The translations under genes and the position numbers were made by a program. From Rhynchopus euleeides (lineage: Eukaryota > Euglenozoa > Diplonemea > Diplonemida > Diplonemidae): a stretch of DNA of 64,000 nt. This document shows, one piece after another, positions 24,191 through 34,299 of the stretch (positions are counted from its first letter, which is position 1; each line of letters opens with the position of its first letter). The stretch spans positions 1,674,001-1,738,000 of the forward strand of contig OY723257.1 of NCBI GenBank assembly GCA_963210315.1. The letters run 5' to 3'. Below the pieces are notes generated by a model, which saw only the letters and a program-made list of their open reading frames with translations, ran no database searches and was not told where the DNA came from.

Positions 24191-25127
24191 ACCCACTACA
24201 TCTCGTCTAGCAGCTGATCGGATCGTCAGATCCGATGGGATGAACCCGCAGATGCCACCCACCATCCCCCAGCAGAACCAGCCCAAGCAAAGCGGAGGCA
24301 GGGGGGGCGGGGGGTTTTGGGGGGGCCCAATCCGGCGCACTCTCCAAACGGGTAGGCATCATCATGGCTGCAAAATCTACGAACATCCGACAGACATTTG
24401 GGGAATATATAGGACATATCCGCTACAAAACAGGCCACAGGCCCCCTCAAGGGGGAAGGGGCAGGGGCAGGGACAGAGTGGGTTGTGGGTGGCGGGAGTG
24501 CGGGTGACGGGTGGTCGCGCGTGGGCACAGGCTGAGGCTTGGACACCACACACACACAGGGAGAGAGGACAGGACACGTTGCCTCACTTGTCCTGGGCAC
24601 ACACGGTACAATGCAATACACAGCTATCCTGCTGATGTGATCGGAGGAGGATACGGGGGGGGGGTATTGAAATGGAAGTAGAGGGAAGCACAAGGATGAT
24701 CTCCCTTCACAGGAGTAGAGGGGGGGGAAAGGGGGGGGAGGGTGTTGGTTGCAAAGGGTGTAGGGGGGGGGGGATAGCACCCATGCATGCTTGGTTGTTG
24801 TCCCACGAGAGGTAGAGCACGCGTGGGATGAGGGGGGGGGGGGGGGCGAGCGGGACACAGCGTACGGCACAAAGATATCACTACAGCCGCCTGGGGCTGA
24901 CGCTGCGGTGTCGGCCACCACGCGGGGTGCCTGCAACAACAGCTATCGCCTGTGTGGTGGTGGTGGTGGTGGGGGAGAGGGGCATATTATCGCCGTAGTA
25001 GAGAACACGCCACCACAGGTGACAGGCACAGTGGCTGACACAATATAGGGTCACACACACCCCCCTGCCCGCCCATGATGATCTCCATGATATACCACTG
25101 TGTGCACACACAATACACGCAGCCAGA
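24191..25127. other. Low-complexity intergenic region
   Basis: G-run-rich on the plus strand (about 24,640-24,850), then a GTGGTGGTGG stretch near 24,955. It lies downstream of the coiled-coil gene. No gene is supported. Confidence 0.5.
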
Positions 25128-27806
25128 TCATACCGCAGAAGGCGATGCACCCTGTGCCCGCATCTCTTCGTACTGCGCCAGGAGGGACTGCGGTGTGGTC
25201 GGGAGGTGCAGCACACCCAGGGCGGCACGCCTGCTGGGGGGGCCTGCAGGGGTGGGGCGCTCGCGCTCCGGCGACACATCGCGCGGCTGCACCTGCGGCA
25301 GCGGGGAGTTGGGTGCGGACGCGAGGGCCGCTGTGGCAGCCGCAGCCGCGCCGCGCGCCCCCGCCACCTCGCGCTCGAAGGACGCAGCCTTCACCGCCAG
25401 CATGCGGCTGTCGGCCTCCGCAGCCACAGCCCGGCGCTCCTCCAGCAGCACCCGGTCCTCCGCCAGCGCCACGCTGTGCGCCATGCCCGTCAGCTTCGCC
25501 TTCAGATGCGACACCGCCCCCTCCAGGTCCCCTATCGTGCGCCGCAGCTCCGCCTCCGTCGCCCCCCGCCCCTCGAGCTGCGCGGTGAGCTCCTCCAGCT
25601 CGTGCCGCAGCCGGGCCACCTCCTGCCCCTTCACCGCCAGCTCCTGCTGCAGGTGCTCCTCCACCTGCCGCGACGCCTCGATCAGCTGCGCCTGCTCCTC
25701 CATGCGCCGCTCGTGCTCCTCGATGCGCCTGTTGCTCTCAGCCAGCGTCCCCTCTATCCCTTCGAAGATACCCGACTGATGTTCCAACACAGCACGCAGC
25801 TGCGCCACATCGCGCCGGGACCGCTGCGCCTCCAACCTCAGCCTCTCACACACCTCGTCTGCAGCCTGGCTTCTGCGCCTCTCTTCATCCGTCGCAAGCT
25901 TCTCCTTGATGAGGCACTCCTGCAGGCGTTTGATCTCCTCATCTGCCCCAGCCTGCGACGTGACACTCCGCTCCAGCCTCTCGAGCATCGCCTCCAGCTG
26001 CTGCTGCAGGTCTGCCGCCTCCATGTTGTGCTTCCGCCCCTCCGTCTCCCGATGCCTCTCCTGGTCCTTCGCCTCACGCTCCAGGCGGACGTTATTCGCC
26101 TCCAGCCCACCCACCTTCTCGGCAACAACCTGGTGCTCCGCACCCAGACGGGTCAGCTCATCGGCAGACTTCTCCCTCTCACGCTCTGCAGCCTCTAGCC
26201 TGCCTGCAAGGCTGCTGCTGTGCGCCAGCTCATCTTGATACTGCCGCTGCAGGCCTGAGTTCTCCTCCAGGAGCGTGTTGACGCGGTTCTCCGTGGCATG
26301 CCCCTCGAGGGCTGCCTGCGAGAGTGCCTGGCGGAGCTGCCCTGTCACCTTCTGCAGGGCCTCGCGTTCATCATCCAACCCGTTAGCACGGCTGTTCGCC
26401 GCGTCGAGGTCCCGCTTCAGCGTGTTGACCACATCAGAGTAGTCCCGCTGCACCTCCTGGATCTTCTTCAAGGAGTCCTCGTGGCTCCGCTTCTCCGAGT
26501 CGAGCTGCTCCGTCAGGAGGCAGAGGTGCTCCTTCATCTGCGACGCCTCCGCTTCCTTCTGCTGCCGCATGGCACGGAGGTGCTGCCGGAGCCCCTCCCC
26601 CTGCTGTTCCGACTCCTTCAGCGCGGCGTCCAGCACAGCACGCTCATCAGTCACATCGGTGTGGCGGCTCTTATAGAGCGACAGCATGCCCTCATGCTGT
26701 GCCATCTGATCGCGGAGGGCATCAACCTCTTCTGTCTTCGTCTGGAGGTCCCCCTTCAGCCCGTCGACGTGGTCCTGCAGGGTGCGGTTGACGTTCTGAA
26801 ACTCCTTCTTCTCCATCTCGTAGATGGCGGTGGATATCATGGCGGAGGGGCTGGGGTCCACCTCCCTCTCGTGGTCCGACCCGTCTATCTCTGCCGCATG
26901 TCCAGGGCCCCGCTGCCTGTCCCCGCCGTCCCCGCCCGTCCCCTCGATGGCGATGGTGAAATGCCCCCCCGGGCCTGGGGCACCGGCAGTGCTGCCGCCG
27001 TCACCACCCCCAGCCGCAGTGCCTGCGGCAGAGCCACGCTCGCTAACGTAGAGCCTGGCGCCGTCGCGCGCCTCGTCGTCGGATGCGCTGCCACCCTGCC
27101 CCTCGCCATGGCCGAGGTGGTGCTGCGCGCTGCCCGGCTGCTGTGTCCCATCCGCGCCGGTGCCGTCGCCCTGCCCCTCCGCCTGCCGCGACAGAGCCTG
27201 TGTGGAGGCGCCCTCCTGCGACTCTGCGTCGGTGGGGTGGTCGGTGTGGGTGCGTGCTGTGTTGACCCTGTCCAGGGCAGACCCGCTCGACTCCTTGCCG
27301 AGGGACCCCATCCTCCCGCTGGAGCGCGGGCTGGGGGAGCCGTTCCCGCCGTCCGCAGCAGAGGCACCCCCGGCAGCGAGGCGGGTCTCGAGCTTCTCGA
27401 TGCGTTCGTCCTTCTTCTTCGCGAGGACGTACTCCATCAGCTTCTGGCGCTGCAGCTCGGCATGCATGTCGGCAAGCTGCTGGTCCTTCTCGCTGAGGAT
27501 GAGGCGGAGGCCATCGCGGTGTGCCACCTCGTCCTCCAGCGTCTGCGCGAGCTCCCCGATGCGCCCCTGCAGCGGCAGGACCTGGGAGCGGATGACTTCT
27601 TCATGTGTCTCCTGCAGGGCCTCGAAGTGGGACAGCAGCGCGCGGTAGGCCAGGGCCAGGTCGTCCTTCTCCCGGAGCAGCAGCGCGGCGGTGTCCACCG
27701 CCACCACCTGGCGCACAGGGCTTGTGTCGCGCCCAGGTGCAGGCGATGTGATCATCCTCGGGTAAGGCAACTCCCTCACAGGGGGTGGGGACGCAGGGGG
27801 GTGCAT
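25128..27806 (-). CDS. 892-residue coiled-coil protein
   Basis: Uninterrupted frame. I take the ATG at 27806 because the frame opens a few codons earlier only at TTG; the ATG at 27755 is an alternative. Residues 1-35 are Pro-rich. About 35-150 form a first coiled coil (LREKDDLALAYRALLSHFEALQ onward). About 150-320 are a low-complexity Gly/Ala/Ser/Asp linker rich in GDGG and SAQHH-like runs. About 325-840 are a long heptad coiled coil rich in Glu, Arg, Gln and Leu. The last ~55 residues are Pro/Ser-rich (SPERERPTPAGPPSRR). There are no catalytic motifs, membrane segments or signal peptide. It is probably a structural cytoskeletal or centrosomal-type protein. The stop overlaps GCG/GTATGA, so a further 3' exon cannot be excluded. 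High GC3 and a long clean frame support a real gene; the antisense 530-codon frame is its shadow. Confidence 0.8.
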   Translation of the reverse strand: MHPPASPPPVRELPYPRMITSPAPGRDTSPVRQVVAVDTAALLLREKDDLALAYRALLSHFEALQETHEEVIRSQVLPLQGRIGELAQTLEDEVAHRDGLRLILSEKDQQLADMHAELQRQKLMEYVLAKKKDERIEKLETRLAAGGASAADGGNGSPSPRSSGRMGSLGKESSGSALDRVNTARTHTDHPTDAESQEGASTQALSRQAEGQGDGTGADGTQQPGSAQHHLGHGEGQGGSASDDEARDGARLYVSERGSAAGTAAGGGDGGSTAGAPGPGGHFTIAIEGTGGDGGDRQRGPGHAAEIDGSDHEREVDPSPSAMISTAIYEMEKKEFQNVNRTLQDHVDGLKGDLQTKTEEVDALRDQMAQHEGMLSLYKSRHTDVTDERAVLDAALKESEQQGEGLRQHLRAMRQQKEAEASQMKEHLCLLTEQLDSEKRSHEDSLKKIQEVQRDYSDVVNTLKRDLDAANSRANGLDDEREALQKVTGQLRQALSQAALEGHATENRVNTLLEENSGLQRQYQDELAHSSSLAGRLEAAEREREKSADELTRLGAEHQVVAEKVGGLEANNVRLEREAKDQERHRETEGRKHNMEAADLQQQLEAMLERLERSVTSQAGADEEIKRLQECLIKEKLATDEERRRSQAADEVCERLRLEAQRSRRDVAQLRAVLEHQSGIFEGIEGTLAESNRRIEEHERRMEEQAQLIEASRQVEEHLQQELAVKGQEVARLRHELEELTAQLEGRGATEAELRRTIGDLEGAVSHLKAKLTGMAHSVALAEDRVLLEERRAVAAEADSRMLAVKAASFEREVAGARGAAAAATAALASAPNSPLPQVQPRDVSPERERPTPAGPPSRRAALGVLHLPTTPQSLLAQYEEMRAQGASPSAV

Positions 27807-28139
27807 CGCGAACAAACCAGTCGCCAGAAGAGGGCAGGCGCTGCCCTGCCCAGCTTCTCTGTGGTGGGGGTGGGGTGGTGTGGAGGGTGAGGCGTATTGC
27901 CAGGTGGGGGTAAATAAAAAGGGGGCGCGGGGAGGGGGGGGGGGGGGAATGTCACTTGTCAGGCATGGAACGTTCCGTGGGACCCCACCGCGCCCCCCCC
28001 CCCCCTAGGCATACTTGTACCCCCATATGGGGAAGGCCAAAAATATGGGGAAAATATGGGGGGAATATGGGGGGTTTTTCAAGTCCTGTTCCCCCATATT
28101 TCCCCCATATGGGGGATATATGGGGGAAAACCCAGGGGT

Positions 28140-28640
28140 TCCTCAGGTGGAAGCAGTCAACAAACAGTTCTCTTCGTTCTGCTTTTCACAGGGTGTGAAG
28201 TCAGCGACTGACAGGAGACGTCTAGCACCTTGCAGAGCCATCTCGCATCGTCGCTTTCTGCGGAGAGGAAACGCTCGGCTGAAGTGCTCGAGTCAGACCA
28301 CAAAAGGTGCTGTGAGAGCGCCGACCGCCACTTTCTTCAAGTCTGAGTAGCGGTCATCAGAGCATGCTGTCCAGTAGTCCTGTCTTTGCTGGCAGAACAG
28401 TTGCGTCCTGCAGCCAGTCCTTGTACTGGCCTTCACAGGTCTCATTCCACCCGGCAGATGCAGCTTGAACATGTCAAGCACTGCCTGGTGACGAGCGTCG
28501 ACTCCGACTTTTCGGCGCTCGGAGCGGTCAAAAGTGGCGGAAGCGCCTGACACCCCAGAATGCACTGCTTGTGAATTCCCTTATCTAATAAGGATCCCAG
28601 GGGGCAGTTCGCAATCGCAAACACACCAGAGGAGGAGGAC
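28140..28640 (-). pseudogene. hAT transposase C-terminal remnant
   Basis: Minus-strand translation gives YWTACSDDRYSDLKKVAV then ALTAP. After a stop and frame change it continues SSTSAERFLSAESDDARWL. This order matches the hAT dimerisation block, in which a Pro-containing segment is followed by (S/A)xSxxERxFSxxG and then an Arg-rich helix. An in-frame TGA after ALTAPFVV plus the frame change make it non-functional. Confidence 0.55.
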
Positions 28641-29017
28641 AGCGAGTGTGAGAGTGACGTGCCAGACAGGACTTAAAAACACAAGAGTGTGTGTTGTGAG
28701 GAGCTGTTAACCCTGAACGCGCTCTGTGTGTCTGTGCGTATGTGTCCACCACCGCTGCCGCTGTCACTGCGGTGCCCCGCCAAACCGGGAAGCGTTCGCC
28801 CTCCGCTGCCGCTGTATCGGCGCAGGAGAGGAACAGGAGGTCGGTGCGACCCACCTGGGGGATCTTCCAGGGGGGGGCCAGACCTGGCCACACCTGAACG
28901 AGCGCGCACCCCCCAGGATCGGACTCCTGGAGGATCCCCAACAAGGCATGATGCCGGTTTCGACGCGCACTTCGTGTGTGTGTGTGCATGAGTGGTTTGA
29001 TGTTCTCCCGTTGCAGC
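28641..29017. other. Interior of the C7-TAGG element, no gene seen
   Basis: Mixed frames without recognisable motifs between the hAT-like remnant and the right CCATATGG array. Confidence 0.4.
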
Positions 29018-29193
29018 ACGAATACCCCCATATCCCCCCATATGGGCCCCATATTTCCCCCATATTCCCCCATATTTTACCGGTTTTTCCCCATATTTTC
29101 AGCCTTTTTCCCCATATGGGGGCGGGGTTTTGCGACCCCCCATATTTCCCCCAGATTTAGGGGGTTCCCCATATGGGGGGACAAGTATGCCTA

Positions 29194-30340
29194 GGGGGGG
29201 TCAAATGCCACCCTTTTACGTGGACAAACACGATTTTTCAAAAAACCGGCGCAGAGGCCCCAAAGCCCCCGTAAACCCTCCAAACCCCCCCAGATCGGTC
29301 CGGAAACCCATCGAACCCCACTTTTCCACCATTCCGGGCACCTCAGGTGCCCGAATTGGGGTACCTAAATTTTGTGCCACCGTTTGGTACCGTACAGTGC
29401 CACTGTGTGGGAGGTTGGAAAAGAAAATGCCCCAACACACCACATCTGAGGGTTGCAATGCATGTTGCTTGCCAACCACGTCATCCGGTGGGTGTCAGGC
29501 GCTATGTAGGTGGCATTAGCCAGGTCTTCGATGTGTTCTGGCTTGTATATATACCTCCCTGCCACCATGCACCGGGAGGCTGCCTGTAGGTACGGAACAG
29601 TCCAGATGGTCGTGTGATTCCTGTGCAGCAGTGCTCCACAACCGGGATGTGTTGACAACGACTGTTGCAACACGAGCTGTACATTCCGGGAACACATGAA
29701 GTGCGCTGTCGTGGTACCCATTGTGCCAGAATTGGTAGTTGCTGCGGTCTACTTTGCCTGGCCCAAGAGCACTGGTACTGAACGGTGCAATATGCGTGGC
29801 GAGGTGAATACAACGGAAGCGCGCAAAGTCAATACAGCTCTCGGATGGCGGGTGGTGGTGCCACTAGTGTGTGACGTTCACTCGAGGATACAACGCATCA
29901 CAATGAATCAGCAACCGTGGACCGAGTACAATACGCTCTCTGTGGCTGGTGTGGGGGACAAAGGCAGTGCCTGTGCCGCAGGCAGGGAGGTATATATACA
30001 AGCCAGAACACATCGAAGACCTGGCTAATGCCACCTACATAGCGCCTGACACCCACCGGATGACGTGGTTGGCAAGCAACATGCATTGCAACCCTCAGAT
30101 GTGGTGTGTTGGGGCATTTTCTTTTCCAACCTCCCACACAGTGGCACTGTACGGTACCAAACGGTGGCACAAAATTTAGGTACCCCAATTCGGGCACCTG
30201 AGGTGCCCGGAATGGTGGAAAAGTGGGGTTCGATGGGTTTCCGGACCGATCTGGGGGGGTTTGGAGGGTTTACGGGGGCTTTGGGGCCTCTGCGCCGGTT
30301 TTTTGAAAAATCGTGTTTGTCACCCCCATTTGACCCCCCC
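29194..30340. mobile_element. Foldback element with 340-nt inverted arms
   Basis: The outer ends are GGGGGGGTCAAATG and its inverted copy CATTTGACCCCCCC, flanked by TA on both sides (CCTA / TACC). The arms 29224-29563 and 29981-30320 appear identical in reverse complement over 340 nt; all their translated segments match exactly. They enclose a ~417-nt unrelated loop. Only 16 nt (left) against 6 nt (right) between the outer motif and the arms differ. No coding capacity is recognised. The arm identity implies recent formation or gene conversion. Confidence 0.85.
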
Positions 30341-31319
30341 TACCCCCCCCCCCCCCCCCATCCTCCCCACCCCCCACTCGCAACCACCCCCACGACCCCG
30401 CCCTGTGCAACGTCGTTATTTTTTTTTTGGCAGAGCCTGAGCAGGCAGGGGCTGGGGTGCAGAAAACCTCCGAGTTCTGGCACCCCAATTGTCATCCCAT
30501 CCTCGCGCAATAAAACAGACGGGCATTTTCTTGTCTCGGTGACGGGGAGGGAGGGGGCAGAGGCAGGGGGATGGGGCGCACCCCAGGTGAAATTAAACTA
30601 AATTCCCTCTGGTCCCCCTGGAGCCTATTTCCTTCCCCTCCTCACCCCCTTCACCGTTCTGGGACCCTCCCGATTTTTTTTTCTGGCGGCTCCTATACGA
30701 TTATCAGGTGGGGGGGCAACGTTCTTGGCGCCGACAACCACAGGCACCACTGTGACAGCTAGGCTACTGCACAGACCCCGTTCTGCCCCATGGACACCAC
30801 CGGTGACCCGACTTATCAACTCACCCTGACAGGGGGGGTCAGGGCATGGGGGACGAGGTTACCTCCCTGTTTGTTAGGGGGGGGGGTGGGTGGGTTACAC
30901 ATGGAATCTTTACATCGCGCCCCAGCACACACAACACAGAAAAAAAACACACAGCGATACTTGATGACGGCTTTCTTGAAGGACCCCTTTTTTTTAAGAA
31001 AAAAATGGTGCGAATCGTTGCTTCCCTCACTCCCCACTCCCTCTCTCCCTCTCTCCCGTCGCACAGTGTGAGAGGGGAGCTGAAAGAAAAGGGGGAGCGT
31101 AGCGCAGTGGGCCGGGGGAGGGGGGGAGAGCGGGGTGGCCTGCTGCACTATGTAGTCAAAAAAAAACCTGCGCCCCGCAGTTGCGGGGCACATATATATT
31201 CGTGCGGAAGCCCAGCTACGTTCTACATTTGGGTGGCACAGCTCCCCCACAACACCACCACGGTACAAACTACTCAGCGCGCCTGACAAAAAAAACCACC
31301 ACCATGAATCAGACACGAT
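30341..31319. other. C-rich then mixed intergenic DNA
   Basis: Opens with a long C-rich tract (30341-30400). Hairpin GCGCCCCGCAGTTGCGGGGC lies at about 31171-31190. No gene is supported. Confidence 0.5.
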
Positions 31320-31326
31320 GGGGGTC

Positions 31327-31465
31327 TTCGCTCCGGGTCAATTTGGGTCAACTTGGGTCAATTTGGGTCACCCTGGGGTTTTTCACCTTAGGAAAATGGG
31401 GGGCTTCGCTCCGGGTCAATCTGGGTCAGCTTGGGTCAGTGACCCGGAGCGAAGCCCCCCCCCTT
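31327..31465. repeat. TTGGGTCAA tandem block and hairpin
   Basis: Tandem (TT/AC)TGGGTCAA repeats at 31335-31372 are followed by a perfect-arm hairpin GCTTCGCTCCGGGTCA ... TGACCCGGAGCGAAGC (about 31403-31457). The hairpin re-uses the element's terminal motif. Confidence 0.7.
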
Positions 31466-32816
31466 AGGTGACCAAAAATAGGTGAAAATTTTTGCCTATT
31501 TTCCCTTGTGTCAAACTTGGAGTCTGACCCAAAAATCGGAATCTGTGACCCATGGTTTATATGGGCAAACCTGAAAATTTCCGACTTTTTCCCCAATTTT
31601 TCCCACTTCCTGGCCATACCTTTCCCGACCCAAAATCAAACAAATGCAGCGGAAAATGGCCAAAAATAGGCCAAAAAACCCCAAATTTTTTTCCGGGGGG
31701 CTTCGCCCCCCACGCCACACGCACCTCCCGGCCGGGGGCCGGTTCGGTCGTCGTCGGCTGCGGCCAAAGGGCGTGCGGTAGCCGACGCCCTTTTGTGCTC
31801 GCCTCCTCCTCCCACACTTCAGTATGACGTTTAGGTGCGTCGGTGTTCCTGCTTTGTTCTTCTGTTGACTGGGACGGGCCAGTCCTCGTGGGTTGCCGAC
31901 CGGTGTGTCCTCCCCTGGGATCCCCTCCTCCCCCCACCACTTGCATCTGGTTCAGCTTCAGTGAGAGCTGAGCGGGAGCCATACTTGCTCTCGGTGACCA
32001 ATTGTCCGCAGTCCTACATCATGACGAGTTTGGTAATGCCCAGTCGCAGCCATCCCCCGTCCCAGGTGTTCTGCCGTGGGGCAGCTCACCATCTGCTGTG
32101 GTCACACACCAGTGAGCAGGCCCTGTCAACGAAATCGATGTGACTGCTCTTGCCGCAGGGCAACGGAGGTGGGCCTGCATTGCATCCTGTTGCCGCTCAG
32201 TTCTGTTCCCACCGGAGATTCTTGTTGCGCCGCAGATCGAACAGTCTTTCGTGTCGTCGGCGCCGATCTTGTATAAAACGTAGGCAGTAGGCTGCTGTGG
32301 GTGACCTGCAGGTTACCCGTCCCTTTCGTGCAGGCAGCGCCCGAGGTGCGATGTTTTTATGGGAACACGGCAGCTGCCCCGCACTCCATTCTGCTCTCTT
32401 GTCTGCTGTTTATGTTCAACAAGGTCTGGCTGCCAGTGATCTCGCTGGGGGTCGGGCAAACCAAAAAAGAGGTAGGGCACAGGGTGGGCCGAGCTCGCGA
32501 GAAAAAAGGTGCAGCCCAACCCCGCCCCGACTTCCCGTGGTATGATGCAAACAGGATCGAATACACGACCACAGAACATTTTCCCCCAATTCGAGAGGCA
32601 CCGGATGTTGCTGCCTTTGGTCGTCGCCTGCTGGATCAAAAATCAGGAATCCAGGGGATCTTGGATTGCCTTTGAGTACTTGCAAAACTGCAATCCCGAG
32701 AAACTTTGCCAGCTAGTGTTCAGGAACGGCAGCAAATCTCATGGCTTGCATCGCTTTGTGGATGGTGTGCGATGATCAATCCCATACACGCAAGGACTTG
32801 GTCGCGAGACAGCCTA

Positions 32817-32875
32817 CAGGGGGTCTGGGGGGCGGAGCCCCCCAGCCGCCGGAGCCCACGGTAGTGAACATCCTG
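32817..32875 (+). repeat. Stem-loop module copy 6
   Basis: Plus-orientation copy with CGGAGCCCACGG in place of CGGAGGCCACGG. It ends AACATCCTG. Confidence 0.8.
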
Positions 32876-33650
32876 AAAGTCTTCGAAGGCGAGTCCCCAC
32901 ACCGGTTGGTGCTGTTGCACATTCCAGGCGGAGATGGTCCTTCGCTTGGGACATGATGAGGGGCGCTTCGATGAACACCATCAAGCCCCCAGCATGCCGT
33001 TGGGTTTTCATACGCTGCGGTGCATGAAAACTCGGCCACAAGGCCGAACCCAAAAGCCCCAAAATCTGACCCGGGAGGTAGGGCCGAGGGTAGGGCCATG
33101 CCACCCCTGGCGGCCCACCCTCCCAAAGAATTACAGAAAAAGGGAGGTGGGGCCGCGGCCCCCTGCCAGCCCTGGCACGGGATCACTGCTGGCGGGTAGT
33201 TCAGGCTCGTGGCCCTCCTCGTTCCGATAGCCCCTCGGACATCCAAATGATTCACGTGCAGCAGCCCATGCGCAGAGAACGGTGTGCCGTCTTGTACAGC
33301 AACTGTTGGACAACTGTTGAAATCGTTTTTCACCAAAAAAAAATCTCTCTGCGGGCCAAGTCGAAGATTTTTCTGGGGACTTTTGGTGTCCCCAATTTTT
33401 CAAATTTCGAAAAATAAGCTCACTTTGCTAAACTGGACCCAACTCCCCACACTCTTTTTTTCCGACTTTTTCACGGGTTTTTTCCGGTTTTTTTTGGTTT
33501 TTTTTGGCGGATGGAGCGAAGACCCCCGATGATATTTTTTTCCCCCCAGCAGGAAAAACCCCACAGGTAATACACCCACCACCACACCTCCCCCTTCGCA
33601 GCCCCTTCGAATCGTAGGAATGTTTTCCCATCCCCTCTCCCCCCCCCCCC

Positions 33651-34299
33651 TACTGGGGGGGGCTAAATAGAAGCCCCCCCCCCCCCCCCTTGTATTCGGC
33701 GTAGGATCGAGTTTTTTTGGGGGTTTTCGAGGGCCCAAAATTTTAGGCAATTTTTGCAGTGGGTGGCCAAATAGAAGGGGGGGGTCAAATAAGGGGGGGG
33801 GGCTTGTATTCGGCGGAAGCCGAATTTTCCAAATTTTGGTGAATTTTGCCCCAGGTGACCTCGTGGAATCGCGATTTTCGCCTTCCGTTGCACTATTCGG
33901 AATCCGTGCGGATCGTGGTGGGGTCATTTTGTGGGTGGAGGTGCCAAGTATCACACATGAAATGTGGGTCTGGTTTGGGTCCTGATAATGGGAGGATATT
34001 CCCTGGAGTCAGCAACCTGCGAGGACCCCCACACTGGTGTCCAAAACCCTGTTCCTTTGAATGTTTGGATTCCGTGCGGACCGCAGTGGGGTCATTTTGA
34101 CCATGGGGTGCCTGTTAGGACTGGAAAAACAGGCTGAAAATTTGAAATTTGGCTGAAATTCGGCTTCCGCCGAATACAAGCCCCCCCCCCCTTGTATTCG
34201 GCGAAAAATTTTATGGATTTCGAATTTTCAGACCCCCCCCTTCTAATAGGCCCCCCCCCTTGTATTTGACCCCCCCCTTCTATTTAGCCCCCCCCAGTA
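33651..34299. mobile_element. Element with TACTGGGGGGGGCTAAATAG inverted ends
   Basis: The left TACTGGGGGGGGCTAAATAG and the right inverted copy (ending CCAGTA at 34299) bound 649 bp. Inside each end follow GAAG, C-runs and CTTGTATTCGGCG blocks. The interior carries two related copies of a TCCGTGCGGAYC...TGGGGTCATTTTG motif (about 33903 and 34073). No coding capacity. The right end abuts the next element. Confidence 0.7.

Larger units (their letters stand above)
27999..29200. mobile_element. Element with C7-TAGGCATACTTGT inverted ends
   Basis: The left end is CCCCCCCTAGGCATACTTGT. The right end is its exact inverted copy, ACAAGTATGCCTAGGGGGGG. Both ends are followed inward by arrays of CCCCCATATGGGG palindromes (about 28020-28130 and 29025-29180). 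The interior contains a broken hAT-like C-terminal domain on the minus strand. No target duplication is visible outside the homopolymer runs. The right G7 is shared with the next element. Confidence 0.7.
31320..33527. mobile_element. 2.2-kb element with GGGGGTCTTCGCTCC inverted ends
   Basis: The termini GGGGGTCTTCGCTCC and GGAGCGAAGACCCCC are exact inverted copies. The flanks are GAT on both sides (31317-31319 and 33528-33530), a 3-bp target duplication. The ends match those of the 108-bp MITEs at 7188 and 48602, so this is a longer member of the same family. The interior includes an internal hairpin at 31397-31465, AT-rich sequence, a GGGGGGCTTCGCCCCCC hairpin at about 31696 and stem-loop module copy 6. 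I find no intact transposase. An open segment at 32,470-32,675 (plus) has no recognised domain. Confidence 0.75.

Noticed and set aside
23665..24200. Ser/Leu/Val-rich ORFs resembling secreted low-complexity proteins
   Set aside because: They derive from CTG/GTC trinucleotide blocks of a minisatellite with no start context or splice sites.
26298..27890. 530-codon plus-strand frame opposite the 892-residue coiled-coil gene
   Set aside because: Leu/Arg-rich antisense shadow with no domain; the minus strand shows clear heptads.
29194..30340. CRISPR-like array
   Set aside because: The repeats here and elsewhere are inverted arms or homopolymer-bounded elements, not evenly spaced direct repeats, and the genome is eukaryotic.
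29216..30601. Pairs of identical ~70-100-residue ORFs on opposite strands
   Set aside because: They are the two identical arms of the foldback element read from each side; no protein family is recognised.
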